From: Lachnospiraceae bacterium
GTDB taxonomy: Bacteria; Bacillota; Clostridia; Lachnospirales; Lachnospiraceae
NCBI GenBank assembly: GCA_002892395.1
Contig: NBBL01000003.1
Coordinates: 1 to 64,000, forward strand
Reading direction: 5' to 3'
DNA: 64,000 nucleotides
Part shown: piece after piece, positions 14,836 to 23,586 of the stretch
Layout: each line of letters begins with the position of its first letter
Numbering within the stretch: the first letter of the stretch is position 1
The notes under the pieces: model-generated
The model's database searches: none
Told to the model about the DNA's origin: nothing
Seen by the model: the letters and a program-made list of their open reading frames with translations, nothing else
Translations under genes and position numbers: made by a program

Positions 14836-16266
14836 TCAATCGAGCCGCTCACAGCAGAGCACCTCCTTTTTACTCTCCCAGTCCTGGTAGCAAAGCGCTG
14901 TATCCCAGGCTTCCGCTTCTCCGACCTGATTGTCGTAGGGATCTGAGCGCCACTGACGCATGGGAATGGCAAACGGCGCCTGAAATGCTGTATTTGCAGC
15001 CATGCGGAAGGGATCCAAATTGCCGAAGTAATGCCGCCTTCTCCCTTCGTTTCCCTCGCGAAATGCACCGGCTCCAAAGGAGGGATCCGCCGGAATCCAG
15101 CCATAGGGCTCCGCGTAAAAGTAAACCCAGTCGTGGGCGCCGCAAAAATCCGGCGCCGCCTTCCAGCCGCTCTCCCAACGCGATGGGATCCCGCTGGCAC
15201 GGCAAAGCGTGAGGAAGAGGAGCGCCATGACACCGCAGTCCCCACTAAGGCTCTTCGCACCGTTTTCGGCAATATGCTCCAGTCCGAAGTAGGAGCGCAT
15301 ATACCGGTACCTCACATTCCCGGTGATGAACTGATAGATGGCGCGCGCCTTCTCCAGTGCGCCCTCCTGCTCTCCTGTCAGCCTGTCCGAAAGCTCCTTC
15401 AGAAAGGGGGTGAACAGAATATGCGGCGCTTGTTCTCGGAGATCCTCGGGACCCGGTTCCTCCATCCGACGGCAGGAGGCGCGGTAATGCGCCGCCTGCC
15501 TTTCTTCCCATTTTGCATCCGGATCCTTTCGCCAGAGATCCAGGTACCGCTCCCGGCGGAGATAAGAGAAGCGGACAAAAAACGGATGGTTTTCAGAGAG
15601 CACAGAATCCCAGATCACAGTGCGCTGACTCTGCTCCTCCGGTGCAATGAGGAGCGGAGCCTCTGTATGCGCCTCAATCCGTACCGCCTCCTGTGCAAGG
15701 CACCGAACCGGAAGCGGAAGATACACGCGCACCCGCATGCCTGGAACAAACGCCGGTTCCTTAAGCCGCAGCTCAATTTGACAGCGGATTCGGCGGCACG
15801 TCTCTCCCGTCTGATGCATTTCCTCCAGGGCTTCTTTGAGATACCCGTTTTCATCATGTCCGTCTGCGCCAAGCTGCGCTTCTCCGCAGCGCTTCGCAAT
15901 GTCCGGATCCGTCTTGCAAAGGGAATCCAGAAACCGATGGAAGTAGTGCTTTTTCCCGTCTCGGAAAATCCAGTCAATCCGCCCTGCATCCTCCCAGGCG
16001 TCAAACTCCTCCGCTTGGAAATTCTGCATCCGCTCCTGCACCAGGGAAATTGCCTGCTCTCTGTCAAAGGGATACTCCGCCGGGATTCGCCTAAGCATTT
16101 CCCGCTCCGCCAGGAGGCAGTGCCGCAGCGCATCCGGAATCCTGGAATCTCCCAGATACCGGTCAATCACACGAAGCGCTGCGGGATAATCTCCCCAGTC
16201 TCGTAAGCGGGATATTTCCTCCGGAAGTCCCACGTGCAGCCAGTTAAAATTCTCATTTACATTCAT
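14836..16266 (-). CDS. Transglutaminase-like domain protein
   Basis: The 476-residue protein has a transglutaminase/protease core in its C-terminal half. The catalytic triad candidates are Cys in KSLSGDCGVMALLFLTLCRA, His in CGAHDWVYFYAEPYGW and Asp in PADPSFG, in the usual order and spacing. The preceding YQFITGNVRYRY is also typical. The N-terminal half (about 1-240) is helical and unrecognised. There is no signal peptide, so it is probably cytoplasmic. Relatives are usually peptidases or amidases. It lies 28 bp after the DUF819 gene in a block with a dipeptidase and a dipeptide epimerase, which suggests a role in handling peptides, perhaps cell-wall-derived; this is inference. Confidence 0.8.
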   Translation of the reverse strand: MNVNENFNWLHVGLPEEISRLRDWGDYPAALRVIDRYLGDSRIPDALRHCLLAEREMLRRIPAEYPFDREQAISLVQERMQNFQAEEFDAWEDAGRIDWIFRDGKKHYFHRFLDSLCKTDPDIAKRCGEAQLGADGHDENGYLKEALEEMHQTGETCRRIRCQIELRLKEPAFVPGMRVRVYLPLPVRCLAQEAVRIEAHTEAPLLIAPEEQSQRTVIWDSVLSENHPFFVRFSYLRRERYLDLWRKDPDAKWEERQAAHYRASCRRMEEPGPEDLREQAPHILFTPFLKELSDRLTGEQEGALEKARAIYQFITGNVRYRYMRSYFGLEHIAENGAKSLSGDCGVMALLFLTLCRASGIPSRWESGWKAAPDFCGAHDWVYFYAEPYGWIPADPSFGAGAFREGNEGRRRHYFGNLDPFRMAANTAFQAPFAIPMRQWRSDPYDNQVGEAEAWDTALCYQDWESKKEVLCCERLD

Positions 16267-16294
16267 GATTCATCGGCTCCGTTCGTCATGCCGC

Positions 16295-17485
16295 TCACAG
16301 GAACAGGCGTAGAACGGCTCCCATTCCAAGTCCGCACATATTGCCGATGGCAGCCCCCAGCACTCCCATCAGGACGCCGATTCCGGCGTAGGAGCTGTCA
16401 TACGCTGTGGCAACAATCGGTGCGGAGGCAGAACCGCCCAAGTTTGCCAGCGAAGCGGTGGAAACCATGCAAAGATCCCACCGGAACAGCTTTGACAGGA
16501 GAAACATCAGGACCACATGGATCAAGAGAATAGCGAAGCCATACACCACCCAAAGCGGCGCAGAAATCAAATCCGTAACTGCTGCGGTAGATGCCAGCAG
16601 CGAAACCACCGCATACAGATAAATGGTAGACAGCTCTTCTACTGCAGGAAGCGTTCCCAGGGGAGACATGGCGCAAATCAAGCCCAAAATTGTCACGAAT
16701 ACCGTGGTGCAGGTTCCCTTATCGAACATACCCAGACCAATTGCCTTCAGCCCGCTGTTCATATTCAGTCCGATGGTCTGAGAAAGTGCGGAGACCATCA
16801 GTGAAAGCCCAATCAAAAAGATCCAGTCCCCTGCGCTCGCCTTTTTCCCTTTCTCCTTCGCTACCTCTGCGTTGGCTGCATCCGCCACGGCCTGCAGCTT
16901 TGAAGTATCTGCATTGGTCGCCCGATTCCACTTACCCGCATAACGAACAGCCAGAAGCAAAAGCGCAATCCAAAGGGAGTAACAGACCGTATCCAGTGCC
17001 AGTGCGCAGCTGTAGGCTCCTGCATCCACTGGCAGAGCATCCTGCATGGCAGCCATGTTGGCGGAGCCGCCGACCCAGGATGCGTAAAGCGCTGCAACCG
17101 CTGCCCAGCTCTTCTCTCCGCCTCCCAGCGCGCCCTGAAAGATGGGGAACATGGCAATAAATCCGATGGCAAGTGTCAGAGAGCATCCCAGAAAGATCGC
17201 GATCATTCTGGGCCCCAGCTTGGCAAGTTTTCTAAAGTCACAGCGAAGCAGCATGACAAAAATCATGGCGTAAAGCAAATTGTTTTTTAACGCGCTGTAA
17301 GCCGCCGAACATGCATCGGAGGCATAGAGACCCATGGTACAGAACACCATGTTCAGCACATAGAGCCAGACCAGCGGAGGCACGACGCCGAACACCTTCC
17401 ATTTGGTATATTTCTCCAGCGCCATCAGCCCGCCTGCCAGGAACATGAGAAACGCAATGTACGTAAAGCTGTTTGTGATAACCAT
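16295..17485 (-). CDS. DUF819 family membrane protein, putative transporter
   Basis: The 396-residue protein is almost entirely hydrophobic, with about 10-11 membrane segments. Recognisable DUF819 (YjcL-like) segments are LNMVFCTMGLY near the start, LYASWVGGSANMAAM in the middle, and ASLANLGGSASAPIVATAY near the end; these small-residue-rich pairs resemble the repeated transport halves of secondary carriers. The substrate is not established. Its place between a dipeptide epimerase (75 bp upstream) and a transglutaminase-like protein makes a peptide or amino acid a reasonable guess. A ribosome binding site (AAGGGGG) precedes the ATG at 17485. Confidence 0.8.
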   Translation of the reverse strand: MVITNSFTYIAFLMFLAGGLMALEKYTKWKVFGVVPPLVWLYVLNMVFCTMGLYASDACSAAYSALKNNLLYAMIFVMLLRCDFRKLAKLGPRMIAIFLGCSLTLAIGFIAMFPIFQGALGGGEKSWAAVAALYASWVGGSANMAAMQDALPVDAGAYSCALALDTVCYSLWIALLLLAVRYAGKWNRATNADTSKLQAVADAANAEVAKEKGKKASAGDWIFLIGLSLMVSALSQTIGLNMNSGLKAIGLGMFDKGTCTTVFVTILGLICAMSPLGTLPAVEELSTIYLYAVVSLLASTAAVTDLISAPLWVVYGFAILLIHVVLMFLLSKLFRWDLCMVSTASLANLGGSASAPIVATAYDSSYAGIGVLMGVLGAAIGNMCGLGMGAVLRLFL

Positions 17486-17559
17486 ACAAGAACCCCCTTT
17501 TTGTCGTATGTGTCAATCGGTTCCGTTTCCTGTTGTGACCAAAGAGTGCATGTTTACCC

Positions 17560-18657
17560 TCAGGACATCCATCTGATATATGCCGGATCGATTCCTTGTA
17601 TTCCGAGTCCCGGCAGATCCGAGACGGTGATGTCCTTTTCCCGGAAGACGGCGCCCCCTTGAATCGGATCTTCGCTGCAGAGCACCGGCCCGTCCAGATC
17701 CACCTTGGTGATAATGTTTTTTGCGCAGGCGATGGCAACTGCCGCATTGACCGAAATCTTCGCCTCCAGCATGCAGCCGATCATGCATTCCACCCCATAA
17801 ATCTCGGCAGCCGATGCGATCTTTAACGCATTGTAGAGCCCGCCGCACTTCATCAGCTTGATGTTGATGAAATCCGCTGCTCTTCGCTCCATGATTCTCA
17901 CCGCATCCTCCGGTGAAAAGACGCTCTCATCCGCCAGAACCGAGACATAGCTGCGCTCCGTCACATAGCGCAGTCCCTCAAGATCATGCGCCGCCACCGG
18001 CTGCTCCACAAACTCAAGATCAAGCCCCTTCTCCTGCATCTGGTTCAATAGTTTGACCGCTTCCTTCGGCTTCCACGCCTGGTTGGCATCGATGCGAATC
18101 TTGATTTCGGGCCCCGCCACCTCTCGGATCGCCGTAAGCCGCGCCACATCCAGCGCCGGATTGGCTCCGACCTTCACCTTCAGACAGCCATAGCCCCGGG
18201 ACAGAGCATTGACGGCATCACGGGCCATTTCCTCCGGATCATTGACGCTGATCGTGATATCGGTCACAATCTGCTTTCTCGCGCCGCCCATCAGCTTATA
18301 GACGGGGATTCGGTAGAGCTGTCCGTAGAGATCCCAAACGGCCATGTCCACCGCGGCCTTTGCACTGGTGTTCTTCACAATACAACGCTGAATGGTCTGC
18401 AGCACCTCCTCCAGCTCATCCACATCGCGGCCGATGATGCTCTTTCCGATGTGATCCCGGATGGCCCCGACGATTGCGCCGGTGGTGTCCCCTGTAATGA
18501 CCCCTGTGGGCGGCGCTTCTCCGTAACCCACCGCGCCGGTATCCGTCAAAACCGCGACGATCACATCCTCCACCCGTTCGACTGTGCGAAGCGCCGTCTT
18601 AAACGGCACTCTGAGCGGCACGGACAGCGTTCCGAGCCGTATTCCTGTGATCTTCAT
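17560..18657 (-). CDS. ykfB: Dipeptide epimerase (L-Ala-D/L-Glu epimerase type)
   Basis: A 365-residue enolase-superfamily enzyme of the muconate-lactonising subgroup. Catalytic Lys pair: LKVKVG in the first part of the barrel, and NIKLMKCGG further on. Metal ligands: RIDANQAW (Asp), FVEQPV (Glu), LADESVF (Asp). The MLEAKISVNAA segment fits the dipeptide-epimerase subfamily. The family reaction converts L-Ala-D-Glu from murein tripeptide into L-Ala-L-Glu, which ordinary dipeptidases can split. It lies 40 bp after pepV, a dipeptidase, so the two steps may be coupled. The exact dipeptide preference cannot be read from sequence with certainty. Confidence 0.85.
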   Translation of the reverse strand: MKITGIRLGTLSVPLRVPFKTALRTVERVEDVIVAVLTDTGAVGYGEAPPTGVITGDTTGAIVGAIRDHIGKSIIGRDVDELEEVLQTIQRCIVKNTSAKAAVDMAVWDLYGQLYRIPVYKLMGGARKQIVTDITISVNDPEEMARDAVNALSRGYGCLKVKVGANPALDVARLTAIREVAGPEIKIRIDANQAWKPKEAVKLLNQMQEKGLDLEFVEQPVAAHDLEGLRYVTERSYVSVLADESVFSPEDAVRIMERRAADFINIKLMKCGGLYNALKIASAAEIYGVECMIGCMLEAKISVNAAVAIACAKNIITKVDLDGPVLCSEDPIQGGAVFREKDITVSDLPGLGIQGIDPAYIRWMS

Positions 18658-18697
18658 CCTTGCTCCCTCCTTGATTGATGTGTTTCAGCTTCCTTTC

Positions 18698-20068
18698 TCA
18701 CTTCGCCAGGCGATACATCGCCTCGGCGAAAATATCTGCATTTTCCATGAGCCGATCAATTTCCATGTACTCATCGGGCTTGTGCTCCCTCACCTCATCC
18801 CCCGGAAAAATCGGTCCGAAGGCCACAATATTCGGCAGCATCTTGGCATAGGTCCCGCCTCCAATGCAGATCGGCTTGGCCGGAAGTCCTGTTTTTTCTC
18901 CATAGACTGCCAGCAGGGTCTTTACCATCTCGCTCTCCGCAGGAACATAGAGGCATTCCTTGTGAACCTCATCCGTGAGCATAAACCCTGCCGCTTCAAA
19001 CTGCTGCTTCAATTTTGGCCCACAGTCCGAATAGCGCTTCGTCACCGGATAGCGGAAATTGATCACCAGCTTCCATCTTGTTTCATCGGCTTGCAGCACA
19101 CCGAGATTCAAGCTCAGATCCCCGGAAATATCATCGTGCAAATGGATTCCCAGGGACTCCCCTCTGCACTCCATTCCGATTCGCTCTGCGAGAAATGCAA
19201 TCAACTCTCCGGTTTCTCCTTCAAACGGAAGCCGGTGCAAGGCCAGGAGGAGCCGCCCCACTGCATTTTCTCCCTGCCAGGGCGTACTGCCGTGTGCACT
19301 CACCCCCACCGCATCCATGCGCACCCCGTACTCCGTTTTTATAAGGCGCACCTGTTTCTCCTTCAGCGTAAGAACCGCTTCCGCTGTCTTAGCATCGCAG
19401 GAGAGCTCCGCAAAGGCCGTGTCCGGAACCACATTCGGTGCGGTTCCGCCCGAAATTTTTCGGATCCGCAGCGCTCCGCGCTGGACACAGTCTCGTTCAA
19501 AGCTGACATTGACAATGCCTTTTTCACCGTTTACCAGGGGATATTCTCCGTCCGGCGTAAAACCGGCTACCGGGATTTCTCCGCCGTTTGCCCGGTAGTA
19601 CTTCATGTCCGCGCTGCCGGTCTCTTCATTGGTTCCGAACAAAACCCGGATTCTCCGCCTGACCGGAAGGCCAAGCCTTTGAATGGCGGAAAGGGCATAG
19701 ATCGAAGCGATGGTGGGTCCCTTGTCGTCCATGGTTCCACGTCCGTAGATCTTGCCGTCTCGAATGACCCCCTGGTAAGGATCAACCGTCCAGCCGTCTC
19801 CCTCCGGAACCACATCCAGATGACCCAGCACTGCCACCATTTCGTTTCCCTCGCCGTACTCACACCATCCCACCTGATGTCCCAGCTCTCCGCAGTGAAG
19901 CCCCAGGGACTTTGCCAGTGAAAGCGTGTAATCCAGACACGCTCTCACGCCGCGTCCGTAAGGCGCACCCTCCTCTGCTTCCTCCCGCACGCTGCGTATC
20001 CTCACACATTCCCGCAGACTGCAAAGAAGATTCTCCTTCTCCTGCGCCAGCACTTCCTTCAAGGTCAT
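18698..20068 (-). CDS. pepV: PepV/Sapep family metal-dependent dipeptidase
   Basis: An M20-family enzyme of about 456 residues. Metal ligands appear in order: VAVLGHLDVVPEG (His, Asp), YGRGTMDDKGP (bridging Asp), LFGTNEETGSADMKYY (catalytic Glu pair), FTPDGEYPL (Asp), and GGGTYAKMLPN with the final His in VREHKPDEYMEI. It splits dipeptides in the cytoplasm. The frame is open for 58 codons upstream, but these are repeat-derived. ATG 20068 has an excellent AGGAGGGA 6 bp away and begins MTLKEVLAQEK, so it is the start. Its leader carries an 8-bp repeat array, a terminator-like hairpin and a strong promoter (20429-20457). Confidence 0.9.
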   Translation of the reverse strand: MTLKEVLAQEKENLLCSLRECVRIRSVREEAEEGAPYGRGVRACLDYTLSLAKSLGLHCGELGHQVGWCEYGEGNEMVAVLGHLDVVPEGDGWTVDPYQGVIRDGKIYGRGTMDDKGPTIASIYALSAIQRLGLPVRRRIRVLFGTNEETGSADMKYYRANGGEIPVAGFTPDGEYPLVNGEKGIVNVSFERDCVQRGALRIRKISGGTAPNVVPDTAFAELSCDAKTAEAVLTLKEKQVRLIKTEYGVRMDAVGVSAHGSTPWQGENAVGRLLLALHRLPFEGETGELIAFLAERIGMECRGESLGIHLHDDISGDLSLNLGVLQADETRWKLVINFRYPVTKRYSDCGPKLKQQFEAAGFMLTDEVHKECLYVPAESEMVKTLLAVYGEKTGLPAKPICIGGGTYAKMLPNIVAFGPIFPGDEVREHKPDEYMEIDRLMENADIFAEAMYRLAK

Positions 20069-20098
20069 CTGTTCTCCCTCCTGTTCCCAGAGCATATG

Positions 20099-20290
20099 CT
20101 TCCGTACTTCCGTACTTCCGTACTTCCGTACTTCCGTACTTCCGGCTTTCGGCTGTTGTGCTTCCACTCTTCTGTGCTTCCGGCTTCCGCGCTTCCGGCT
20201 TTCGTGCTTCCGTGCTCCCGGCTTTCGGCTTCCGGCTTCCATGCTTCCGCGCTTTCGGCTTCCGCGCTTTCGGCTTCCGTTCCTCCGCCC
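20099..20290 (-). repeat. 8-bp tandem repeat array and degenerate repeats in the pepV leader
   Basis: Five perfect copies of an 8-bp unit (CTTCCGTA on the plus strand, TACGGAAG on the transcript) fill 20099-20138. They are followed to about 20290 by degenerate blocks of the same character, including two 15-bp copies of CTTCCGCGCTTTCGG-like sequence. The array begins 17 bp upstream of the pepV ribosome binding site and is purine-rich on the transcribed strand. It contains no stop codons in the pepV frame. Confidence 0.9.
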
Positions 20291-20293
20291 TTC

Positions 20294-20412
20294 CTTTGTT
20301 CGGTGAACGAAAGAAGCGTATCAAAAAACCCGGCAAAGAAACGCATGTCTGCGTTCTCTGCTGGGTTTTATTCGTTTACGGATACAGGTCAGTGCATCGG
20401 CGCCGAACAAAG
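20294..20412 (-). promoter_or_regulatory. Candidate attenuator in the pepV leader
   Basis: About 45-100 nt into the predicted pepV transcript there is an intrinsic terminator: AACCCAGCAGAGAACGCA, loop, TGCGTTTCTTTGCCGGGTT, followed by TTTT (20367-20323). It lies upstream of the gene, with no other minus-strand gene to terminate. It is enclosed by a perfect 10-bp complementary pair: CTTTGTTCGG on the transcript at 20412-20403 and CCGAACAAAG at 20303-20294. The second arm can instead pair locally with CTTTCGTTC. Alternative folding is therefore possible. It does not match a riboswitch class I know. Confidence 0.5.
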
Positions 20413-20428
20413 CAGCTTATTTATTAAT

Positions 20429-20457
20429 ATTTTATAAAATTCTATCGCTTCTGTCAA
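20429..20457 (-). promoter_or_regulatory. Promoter of pepV
   Basis: On the minus strand a perfect TTGACA (20457-20452), a 17-bp spacer and TAAAAT (20434-20429). Transcription would start near 20421, giving a leader of about 350 nt. Confidence 0.75.
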
Positions 20458-20498
20458 GTAAAGTGATATACTGCTCTCACAATAGAAGGGAGAATTTT

Positions 20499-20855
20499 AT
20501 GGACAGCAGCATTCCGAGTGACAAGATTCCGATCAGCCTCTATATCATCGGAGAAGCCAGAACCAATGCGGACAATGCCATCACCCGGATTTACGGATCC
20601 TTTTACATGGCATTTGAGGTGGATCGGAAGACGGAGCTGGTGCGCAGCTTCAACTGCACCCACACGCTGGCATTGACGGAGGAGTACCTGAGCCGTCTGT
20701 TCCTCGGAAAAAAATTCTCGGAGATCGGGTCGTGGCTGGATCCGATTCTGCTTCAATCCTACGGCGGTTCCTCACGCCGGGCCATTGTAAGCGCATATCA
20801 TGACGCCCTCAAGCGTTTCCGCTCCCTCTCGGAGTACGAATCAAAGGGAACCTGA
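20499..20855 (+). CDS. DUF3870 domain protein
   Basis: The 118-residue protein matches DUF3870, a small domain of unknown function in Firmicutes: IIGEARTNADNAITRIYGSFYMAFEVD, then SFNCTHTLALTEEYLSRLFLG, then YGGSSRRAIVSAYHDALKRF. No membrane segment or signal is present. ATG 20499 was chosen because AGAAGGGAG precedes it at good distance; the frame is open 12 codons further but those cover the promoter region. It is transcribed divergently from pepV. The conserved Cys-Thr-His and the Gly-Gly stretch hint at ligand binding, but no function is known to me. Confidence 0.8.
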   Translation: MDSSIPSDKIPISLYIIGEARTNADNAITRIYGSFYMAFEVDRKTELVRSFNCTHTLALTEEYLSRLFLGKKFSEIGSWLDPILLQSYGGSSRRAIVSAYHDALKRFRSLSEYESKGT

Positions 20856-21006
20856 TCGGATTCCTTTTTCTGTAATCCATGTTATGATGGATAAAAGGCG
20901 TGCCCACGCCCCTGCCGGAACGGGTCGGGAGTCATGGAACACGGTGGGAAACAGAAAAAGCGGCTTCCGCTTGGAATCCGCAGTCGATCACAGGAGGTCA
21001 TTGAAT

Positions 21007-21888
21007 ATGGTGCAAACTCTGCGTGCGCATAAGGAGCTGGCGAGCCAGCTGTTGGGAAGTGTTGCCGGCGCCTTCATCTACGCAGTCGGAGCCAATTTTT
21101 TTCTGGTGCCGTCGGGTCTCTACTCCGGGGGTGTGTTCGGCATCTGCCAGCTGATCCGCACTGCCCTGATTTCCTTTTTTCATCTTGACTTCGGCAGTTT
21201 TGATATTGCCGGTCTGATCTACTATCTCTTTAACCTTCCTGTCCTGCTGATCGCCATGCGGCGAATCGGCAAGCTCTTTTTCTTTAAAACCCTCTTCACC
21301 ACCTCCGTCACCAGCTTATTTCTCTCTCTGCTTCCCATCACCGTGGTGATGGACGATCTGCTCTCCGCCTGTATCGTAGGCGGAATCTGTTCCGGCGTGG
21401 GTCTTGGAATCATGCTCCGCATGGGAGCCTCCGGCGGAGGAACCGATATCATTGCCCTGCTCCTGATCAAAGGGAAAAAGAATGTCAGCATCGCAAAAAC
21501 CAATCTGACGGTCAATCTGGTTCTGTACACCATCTGCCTGTTCCTCTTTAATATCCAGATCGTGATCTACTCTCTCCTTTATTCTGCGGTCGTCGCCGTC
21601 GCAGAAGACAGGCTGCACGCGCAGAATATCAGCGTACAGGCTACCGTCATCACAAAGAGCCGGGGACCGGAAATCGAGCAGAGCATCATGGAACGCATGG
21701 GACGGGGCGTCACCACCTGGCAGGCCCGGGGCGCCTACACCCACGAGGACACCCGCATTCTTTTTATTGCCCTTTCAAAATATGAAATTCGACAGATGAA
21801 ACGCTGCATCCGCGAGGTGGATCCCGATGCCTTCATTGTGATCAATGAGCATGTCAGCGTTGACGGTCATTTCTTAAAGAAGCTGTAG
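21007..21888 (+). CDS. YitT family membrane protein
   Basis: The 293-residue product has five or six membrane segments in the first 200 residues (AGAFIYAVGANFFLVPSGLYSGG, then FNLPVLLIAMRRIG and IVGGICSGVGLGIMLRMGASGGGTD), the pattern of the YitT/DUF161 family. A soluble C-terminal DUF2179 domain (QATVITKSRGPEIEQSIMERM) ends in FIVINEHVSVDG. YitT proteins are putative transporters of unknown substrate. ATG 21007 lies 11 bp after AGGAGG; a TTG at 21001 is closer to ideal spacing and would add two residues. Its last 15 bases overlap the 3' end of phoR on the other strand. Confidence 0.88.
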   Translation: MVQTLRAHKELASQLLGSVAGAFIYAVGANFFLVPSGLYSGGVFGICQLIRTALISFFHLDFGSFDIAGLIYYLFNLPVLLIAMRRIGKLFFFKTLFTTSVTSLFLSLLPITVVMDDLLSACIVGGICSGVGLGIMLRMGASGGGTDIIALLLIKGKKNVSIAKTNLTVNLVLYTICLFLFNIQIVIYSLLYSAVVAVAEDRLHAQNISVQATVITKSRGPEIEQSIMERMGRGVTTWQARGAYTHEDTRILFIALSKYEIRQMKRCIREVDPDAFIVINEHVSVDGHFLKKL

Positions 21889-23586
21889 CAGCTGTGGCGG
21901 TGTTTCATGCGCTTTTTTTGCGTCCTCCGGCGTCGGAAAGAGGACGGAAATTTTGGTGCCCTCGTTCAAGGTGCTGCTGACATCCGGCCTTCCTCCGTGG
22001 ATCATCGCAATATGCTTCACGATGGAGAGACCGAGTCCGGTACCTCCCACTGCCTTGGAGTGGCTTTTGTCCACACGATAGAAGCGCTCAAAAATTCTCT
22101 GCTGCTCCTCTTTCGGAATGCCGATTCCCGTGTCTGTCACGGTAAGCAAAACGCCGTCCTCCTGTTTTCTGACCGTAAGCTCTGCCCTCCCGCCGCTCCG
22201 GTTGTACTTCACTGCATTGTCCGCCAGATTGGTTAACAGCGTCTGAATCAATCCCGGGATGCCGTAAATCCTTGCGGAATCGCCGGATGCTGTGATGGTA
22301 ATGCCCGCGGTCTCTGCGATTCCTTTCAATCGCGACACGGAAAGCTTCGCGGCTTCCAGAAGATCAATCTCCTCCCACGCCATGTCGGAGGCGCCTTCAT
22401 CCAAATGGGAAAGGCTTATGATGTCCTCCACCAGCTGAATCATCCGCTGTGTCTCCCCGTAGATCTGATCCGCAAACGATCGGACATCTTCCTGCTTCAC
22501 CAGTCCGTTTTTCAATAACTCTGCGTATCCTGAGATGGCGTGCAGCGGTGTCCGAAGTTCGTGGGAGACATTTCCGGTAAATTCCCTGCGGAACTCCTCT
22601 GCCTGCTCCTTAATGGTGATATCAAACAGCAGCACCGCGACCCCCTGCATATGCCCCTGGTATCGAATCGGCGTTGCATTCAGCTGATACATCCCGTCTC
22701 TGAGCGCCAGCTTGCACGACTCTTTCCTGCCTCCCAGTGCCTTGCTGATTGCCGCCTGAAGGGATATATTTCTGCTGACCATCAGAATGTCTCTTCCGAT
22801 GCAGTGACGGTCTGCTCCCAGGAGCCGCCCGGCGGCTGCGTTGATCAGGATAATGTTTCCCTGCTTTCCCAAAAGAATCATGCCCTCTGTCATGTTTTCC
22901 AGTATGCTCTCCAGCTCATTCTGCTTTCGCTCCAGCTCCGCACTCTGCTGATGCAGCGCCTCCTCCTGATTCCCGATTCGATGCAGGAGCGGTGACAGCT
23001 CATCATATTCCTGGTTTTTGACCGGATCATCCAGATTCAATTCATTCAGGGGCTTCACCACTGCTCTCGCCAGACGACCGGCGAGAACAAACGAGAGAAT
23101 GAGTGCGAATGCAAGGATCAGAAGCACCGGCTGAATCATTCCCAGCAGGAGACTCAGAATGGAATACTGAGAGACCGAGAGGCGAAGAACCGATCCGTCC
23201 GAGAGGCGTGTCGCAATATAGTGACAACGCTCAAGCAGCGTGGCGGAAAAGCGGTCATCCGTTCCGCTTCCGAATTGCAGTGCCTCCTGTACCTCCTGCC
23301 TGTTCAGATGATTTTCCATTCCCGAAGGATCGGCTTCCCGGTTGTCGAACCGCACACTTCCATCCGCCGCAATCCAGGTGATACGGGTCTGTGCAAGGCC
23401 CACCCGCTTTAAATAGCGGATTCCCCCTTCCTCCACACCGCGCACCGTCAGCTCCGACTCCTCCTTGAGCTGTGCCTTGGTGACATTGGTGGTATACCCG
23501 TACAGAACCCCCAAAATCAGTGCCAGAGAAATCAGCAGCACTGTCACCGTGGCAAGAACAATGGAACGTAAAATCCGCCTTCTCAC
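21874..23586 (-). CDS. phoR: PhoR-like sensor histidine kinase
   Basis: A membrane kinase with an N-terminal helix (IVLATVTVLLISLALILGVLYGY), an extracytoplasmic region, a second helix (MIQPVLLILAFALILSFVLAG), a PAS-type segment, and the kinase core. The core has GNVSHELRTPLHAISGYAELL (phosphorylated His), NLADNAVKYN (N box), DTGIGIP, FERFYRVDKS and GGTGLGLSIV. It would sense phosphate status, probably through the Pst-PhoU complex, and phosphorylate PhoB. The start is GTG 23586, behind GGAGGCGG and overlapping the phoB stop (GTGA). The frame is open to 23643 but inside phoB. It is the last gene of the pst-pho run. Confidence 0.92.
   Translation of the reverse strand: MRRRILRSIVLATVTVLLISLALILGVLYGYTTNVTKAQLKEESELTVRGVEEGGIRYLKRVGLAQTRITWIAADGSVRFDNREADPSGMENHLNRQEVQEALQFGSGTDDRFSATLLERCHYIATRLSDGSVLRLSVSQYSILSLLLGMIQPVLLILAFALILSFVLAGRLARAVVKPLNELNLDDPVKNQEYDELSPLLHRIGNQEEALHQQSAELERKQNELESILENMTEGMILLGKQGNIILINAAAGRLLGADRHCIGRDILMVSRNISLQAAISKALGGRKESCKLALRDGMYQLNATPIRYQGHMQGVAVLLFDITIKEQAEEFRREFTGNVSHELRTPLHAISGYAELLKNGLVKQEDVRSFADQIYGETQRMIQLVEDIISLSHLDEGASDMAWEEIDLLEAAKLSVSRLKGIAETAGITITASGDSARIYGIPGLIQTLLTNLADNAVKYNRSGGRAELTVRKQEDGVLLTVTDTGIGIPKEEQQRIFERFYRVDKSHSKAVGGTGLGLSIVKHIAMIHGGRPDVSSTLNEGTKISVLFPTPEDAKKAHETPPQLLQLL

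Noticed and set aside
18584-19921. 445-codon plus-strand open frame
   Set aside because: It is antisense to pepV and the epimerase gene and resembles no protein.
20068-20242. 58-residue N-terminal extension of PepV
   Set aside because: The extension consists of repeat-derived residues (STEVRKYG units), whereas ATG 20068 has an excellent ribosome binding site and matches the family start.
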